A stretch of DNA of 64,000 nt from Actinomycetes bacterium. GTDB taxonomy: Bacteria > Actinomycetota > Coriobacteriia > WRKU01 > WQUG01. A model generated the notes under the pieces. The model saw only the letters and a program-made list of their open reading frames with translations, did not search any database and had not been told where the DNA came from. Position 1 is the first letter of the stretch. Each line of letters opens with the position of its first letter. Below are positions 61,106-64,000 of the stretch, piece by piece. The stretch covers positions 107,780-171,779 of the forward strand of contig JAISUC010000012.1 of the NCBI GenBank assembly GCA_031272275.1, given 5' to 3'. A program made the position numbers and the translations under genes.

Positions 61106-62323
61106 CTACTCCCCCTCGCCCGTCATCGCGCTCGCATCGCCGTCTCCCGCCGTACCCAACTGGCGCAGCGCAGGCGTTTTCTGTCCGCTCTTCAGGTCGG
61201 ATGCCGGTGACACCAACACGGTGTCGTCTGCCTCCAGACCATCACGCACCGCCACCATGGCCCCGTAATCGGCGTCGTCTGCTATCGCAGTGTCCGCCAA
61301 ATGGATCTCCTTGCGTTCCAAGGTCCCGAACTCGTCAGTCATCACATAGGTCTTGCCGCCGTCTGTAATGACCGCGTCATGCGGGATCGTTATCTGTTCA
61401 TCGGACAGGTTCACGGCTGCCTGCACATGAAAGCCGTTGCGTACCACGGTGGCATCCGAAATCGACAGTTTCACCAGATAGCTCGCCAAGCTGCTGCCGC
61501 CTGTTCCTGCACTACCCTCGTCGCTCGGTTGGTCTGCGATATAGGTGATTGTTCCGGTGCAGGCATTGCCGGTGGTGACAATCTTGATGCTTGCCGTCTG
61601 CCCCACAGAAATCCGTTCGACATCCCGCTCCCCGACACTGGCTTCGATATAGGACTTATCGGAAATCAGTTTCAACAGCGCGGTGTCGCGCGTCTTTTCC
61701 TGCGGAATGAACACGGTTCCGTCAAACTGCGCCTTCACCTCCGTTTTGCGGTCGGCCTGCAGGTCACGCAGCTGCTTTTTCGCCGCCGCGATGCTACTGT
61801 CCAAACCTGCCAAGTCATAGTTCGCCCGTATCTGCTCGCGCTCCAGCCGGATGGCTGCTTTCGACGGCTTCGACCCGGTCTCATCGGGTGTGTTCGCTTT
61901 GGCCGCCAGCACCTTCAGCTCCAGCTTACGCGCTTTCGCCGCCTTGGCGCGTTCACTTTGCAGCTGGCGCACATTTTGTTTGGCCTCCGAGATCTGCGAA
62001 TCCAGCGCGGTATTCGTATAGGTGAACAGCACGGTCCCCTTGCTCACCGTCTCGCCGTCCTCGACCTCGAGCTTGCCCGGTGTTCCCAGACTCTCGTCGC
62101 GGAAGAATTCTTCCGATTTCTTCGGCTTGACACTGCCCTCGATGAACACCTGGTCAATGCCTGCCACCGTATAGGCGACCGTTGCATTCGGGTCGTCAGT
62201 TGTCGCGCCCTCGGCAGCACCCGCCTGCTTGCCTCGATTCCCAATGAACACCCAGGCTCCGGCACCGATAACGGCAACCACGACCACAACCACGATTCCG
62301 ATGATGAGACCTCGCTTTTTCAC
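61106..62323 (-). CDS. HlyD/MacA-like efflux adaptor protein
   Basis: Membrane-fusion-type adaptor that works with the two downstream ABC genes. The 405-residue protein has one N-terminal helix (GLIIGIVVVVVVAVIGAGAW). A lipoyl-like half motif (SLGTPGKLEVEDGETVSKGT) is split by a coiled coil rich in Lys/Gln/Leu (DSQISEAKQNVRQLQSERAK to LDSSIAAAKKQLRDLQADRK). Beta-barrel segments include VERISVGQTASIKI. GTG 62323 is chosen over an upstream ATG because GAGGAAAGG precedes it and the hydrophobic helix starts at once. The cargo of the pump is unknown. Confidence 0.88.
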   Translation of the reverse strand: MKKRGLIIGIVVVVVVAVIGAGAWVFIGNRGKQAGAAEGATTDDPNATVAYTVAGIDQVFIEGSVKPKKSEEFFRDESLGTPGKLEVEDGETVSKGTVLFTYTNTALDSQISEAKQNVRQLQSERAKAAKARKLELKVLAAKANTPDETGSKPSKAAIRLEREQIRANYDLAGLDSSIAAAKKQLRDLQADRKTEVKAQFDGTVFIPQEKTRDTALLKLISDKSYIEASVGERDVERISVGQTASIKIVTTGNACTGTITYIADQPSDEGSAGTGGSSLASYLVKLSISDATVVRNGFHVQAAVNLSDEQITIPHDAVITDGGKTYVMTDEFGTLERKEIHLADTAIADDADYGAMVAVRDGLEADDTVLVSPASDLKSGQKTPALRQLGTAGDGDASAMTGEGE

Positions 62324-62481
62324 AGTTCTTCCTTTCCTCGGCGCGCAGCTTCCCGGCGGTATACGACAAATCCGGCAACTGCAACAACACAACCAATAGC
62401 GCGGGTATTATGGGTGAGTCGAAGCTCTTCACCCTGCGTACATCCCCAACCAAGCTGTCGAAACTGTACTACCCGTACTAA

Positions 62482-62504
62482 GTGTACTATATCACATAGT
62501 ACAC
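62482..62504. promoter_or_regulatory. Perfect 9-5-9 palindrome, probable operator of the exporter operon
   Basis: GTGTACTAT, spacer ATCAC, ATAGTACAC. It lies about 160 bp upstream of the HlyD-like gene. GTACTACCCGTACTA just before it looks like a second, imperfect site. Sites of this size suit PadR-, GntR- or TetR-type dimers; no regulator gene is in the window. Confidence 0.6.
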
Positions 62505-62521
62505 CACAAGGAAATGTTTTC

Positions 62522-62561
62522 TCCCGTCATTGCGAGCGCACGCCCGTGTGCGCGGCAAATC
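62522..62561. repeat. REP-like element, variant copy
   Basis: CCGTCATTGCGAGCGCACG...GTGCGCGGCAAATCG, in the gap between divergent genes. Confidence 0.65.
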
Positions 62562-62743
62562 GTACAGGCAGGCGGCACTCCCCGTAACCCCTGTTACCGC
62601 AACCGCCCCGCGCCTGCGGGCGCACTATACTGGCAACGTATGTGTGCGGCACGCAGGCAGGGCCACACCGGCACGCAGCCCACTGCGCACCACGCACCCC
62701 ACGCATACGAACCGGCACACCACAACACATTCGGGAGGCATCG

Positions 62744-63934
62744 ATGGCTCACGTCCGCTCACTGTTTTTCACCGGAGTCGCGTCCGAATCGGAAAGCAAA
62801 GCCCAGGAAGCAAAACGACTAGGGCGGCCCAGCTCGCTGATTTGGAACATCACAAACCGCTGTAACCTGCTGTGTTCGCACTGTTACATGGCCGCCGACG
62901 GGCACGTCAAACCCGATCAGCTGACCGACACCGACGCATACGAAATGATCGATCGGATGCACGATGCCGGCGTCCCGGTCGTGTTTTTGTCCGGCGGCGA
63001 ACCGATGATGCGCCCGAACTTCTGGGAAATACTGTCCCGAATCAATGCAGCGGGAGTACGTCCCACCATCAGCACGAACTGCACCTATGTCACAGCAGAC
63101 GCCGCCCGCCGTCTGCACGATAACGGCGTGCGGTTTATTGCGACATCCGTGTACGGTCCCCGCGAATACCATGACCGGCTGACACGGGTCCCCGGGACTT
63201 ATGACAAGGTCATTGACGCGATTCGTCATTTGCGTGCCGCCGACGTGAAAGTGGTCGTGAAAACGGCGCTGACGCGCGAGACCTATCCGTACATTTACGA
63301 CATCATCGCGCAGGCAAAGGAACTGGATTGCTCGATGATTTACATCTGTGACTTGATTACCAGCGGACGCAGCGCCGGCGAGGACGCCATGCGGGTGACG
63401 ACCGAACAGTGGCGCGAGCTTTGCGATTTCATTGTCGACGAGGTCGCAGACCCCGAAAACACCTTCGAGTACGACATCGGTGCGATTCCCTCAACCATCC
63501 CTTATATTGCCGAACAACTGATGGCGCGCGGCATCGACGTCAGTAAGGGCCTGGATCGCCTGACCATATTCAGCGCCTGTCCGGTGGGGCAGGGGCATAT
63601 GACCATCAACAGCGAGGGCGGGGTCATGCCCTGTCAGTTTGCGCAGGACTGGACAGTGGGAAACATCCACGAAATCAGCTTTGACGAAGCCACCGGGCGC
63701 CTGTATGAATTGAACGCGGCAGACAGCACCGGGCAATGCGCGCCGGATGCCTGTGACTATAGCCGGATTTGTCGGGGTTGTCGCGTGAAGGCTTGGCAGC
63801 GCGCAGGTGATCCTCTGGTCGAGGACGTGACCTGCATCCTGAACCCGGATGCCGGCGAGCGCACAATGCCGGACACCATGCGCACCGAGGCCGGGGATGC
63901 CGCCACCGTCGGCCCCTGCCACGCCACCTGCTAA
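62744..63934 (+). CDS. Radical SAM/SPASM protein, AhbC-like
   Basis: The 396-residue protein has the radical SAM cluster motif CNLLCSHCYMA, LSGGEPMMRP, and a C-terminal SPASM-type set of cysteines (FSACPVGQGHMTINSEGG, PCQFAQDWTVGNI, CAPDACDYSRICRGCRVKAW, given in part). By its place near hemB and the AhbD-like gene, it is most likely AhbC, which removes acetate side chains from didecarboxysiroheme; the assignment is tentative because SPASM proteins are diverse. ATG 62744 with GGGAGG upstream is preferred over an earlier in-frame ATG at 62642, whose extra 34 residues are low-complexity. Confidence 0.65.
   Translation: MAHVRSLFFTGVASESESKAQEAKRLGRPSSLIWNITNRCNLLCSHCYMAADGHVKPDQLTDTDAYEMIDRMHDAGVPVVFLSGGEPMMRPNFWEILSRINAAGVRPTISTNCTYVTADAARRLHDNGVRFIATSVYGPREYHDRLTRVPGTYDKVIDAIRHLRAADVKVVVKTALTRETYPYIYDIIAQAKELDCSMIYICDLITSGRSAGEDAMRVTTEQWRELCDFIVDEVADPENTFEYDIGAIPSTIPYIAEQLMARGIDVSKGLDRLTIFSACPVGQGHMTINSEGGVMPCQFAQDWTVGNIHEISFDEATGRLYELNAADSTGQCAPDACDYSRICRGCRVKAWQRAGDPLVEDVTCILNPDAGERTMPDTMRTEAGDAATVGPCHATC
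63050..63065 (+). repeat. Dispersed box variant in the AhbC-like gene
   Basis: GCGGGAGTACGTCCCA, two G residues shorter than the exact form; translated as AGVRP. Confidence 0.6.
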
Positions 63935-63972
63935 CCTCGCCCTCGACCCGGATACCGCGTAGCACCCCCAAA

Positions 63973-64000
63973 CGTCATTGCCGTGCGCCCCCCAGGCGCC
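63973..64000. repeat. REP-like element cut by the window end
   Basis: CGTCATTGCCGTGCGCCCCC begins a copy of the CATTGCGAG family; the rest is outside. Confidence 0.45.

Overview
The window is a high-GC bacterial chromosome segment. It is most likely from an actinobacterium of the class Coriobacteriia. I infer this from the S13-S11-S4-rpoA-L17 block followed by a fused two-domain EcfA, the actinobacterial tilS-hpt-ftsH-folE order, an actinobacterial-type TopA tail, an ANTAR regulator, an archaeal-style split glutamate synthase, and Gram-positive envelope genes. The assignment rests on gene content; no database was searched.

Layout. 1-2306: topA, cut by the window edge, followed by three 87-bp tandem hairpin repeats. 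2735-9020: surface glycan genes (phosphohexomutase, GT4 glycosyltransferase, polyprenyl-phosphate sugar transferase, O-antigen ligase-like protein). 9191-14231: tRNA-Phe, an L,D-transpeptidase, a secreted membrane protein, a DnaA-lid/DUF362/ferredoxin fusion, and rsmI. 14500-19822: apgM, valS, and two small membrane genes on the minus strand. 19930-27083: a type II CRISPR-Cas island. 27241-34364: tRNA-Leu, then an ANTAR regulator that appears to control an HdrBC-like/glutamate synthase operon through a dual-hexaloop RNA and terminator. 34453-37976: infA-rpmJ-rpsM-rpsK-rpsD-rpoA-rplQ. 38070-40219: ecfA-ecfT. 40257-40602: five more hairpin repeats. 41748-47035: a branched-chain amino-acid-type ABC importer. 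47025-51104: tilS, hpt, ftsH, folE. 51415-54669: a large secreted RCC1-repeat protein. 54909-63934: hemB and two radical SAM/SPASM genes of the siroheme-to-heme type, interleaved with manC and a minus-strand HlyD/MacB-like exporter.

The most unusual region is the CRISPR-Cas island. A DEDDh (DnaQ-like) exonuclease overlaps cas9 by 4 bp and heads the operon exo-cas9-cas2-csn2-cas1, which is not the usual II-A order (cas9-cas1-cas2-csn2). The operon is bracketed by two nearly identical cassettes of about 200 bp in inverted orientation, both pointing inward. Each cassette has an extended -10 promoter, a tracrRNA whose anti-repeat starts at the predicted transcription start, a tracr tail, a degenerate 36-bp repeat, one 30-bp spacer, and a second repeat whose crRNA-tag half is intact. 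The tracr tails match at about 94% by hand alignment, but the spacers differ completely. The right cassette ends in a strong intrinsic terminator. The left one has no obvious terminator before the exonuclease gene. The tracrRNA gene therefore sits where the array leader should be, and each cassette encodes a complete one-spacer guide pair on a single possible transcript.

Other notable points are a 15-16 bp near-palindromic box scattered through genes and gaps, two families of long hairpin repeats sharing the same AAAAAGCT core, a REP-like element between genes, and promoters placed so close to start codons that leaderless mRNAs are likely.
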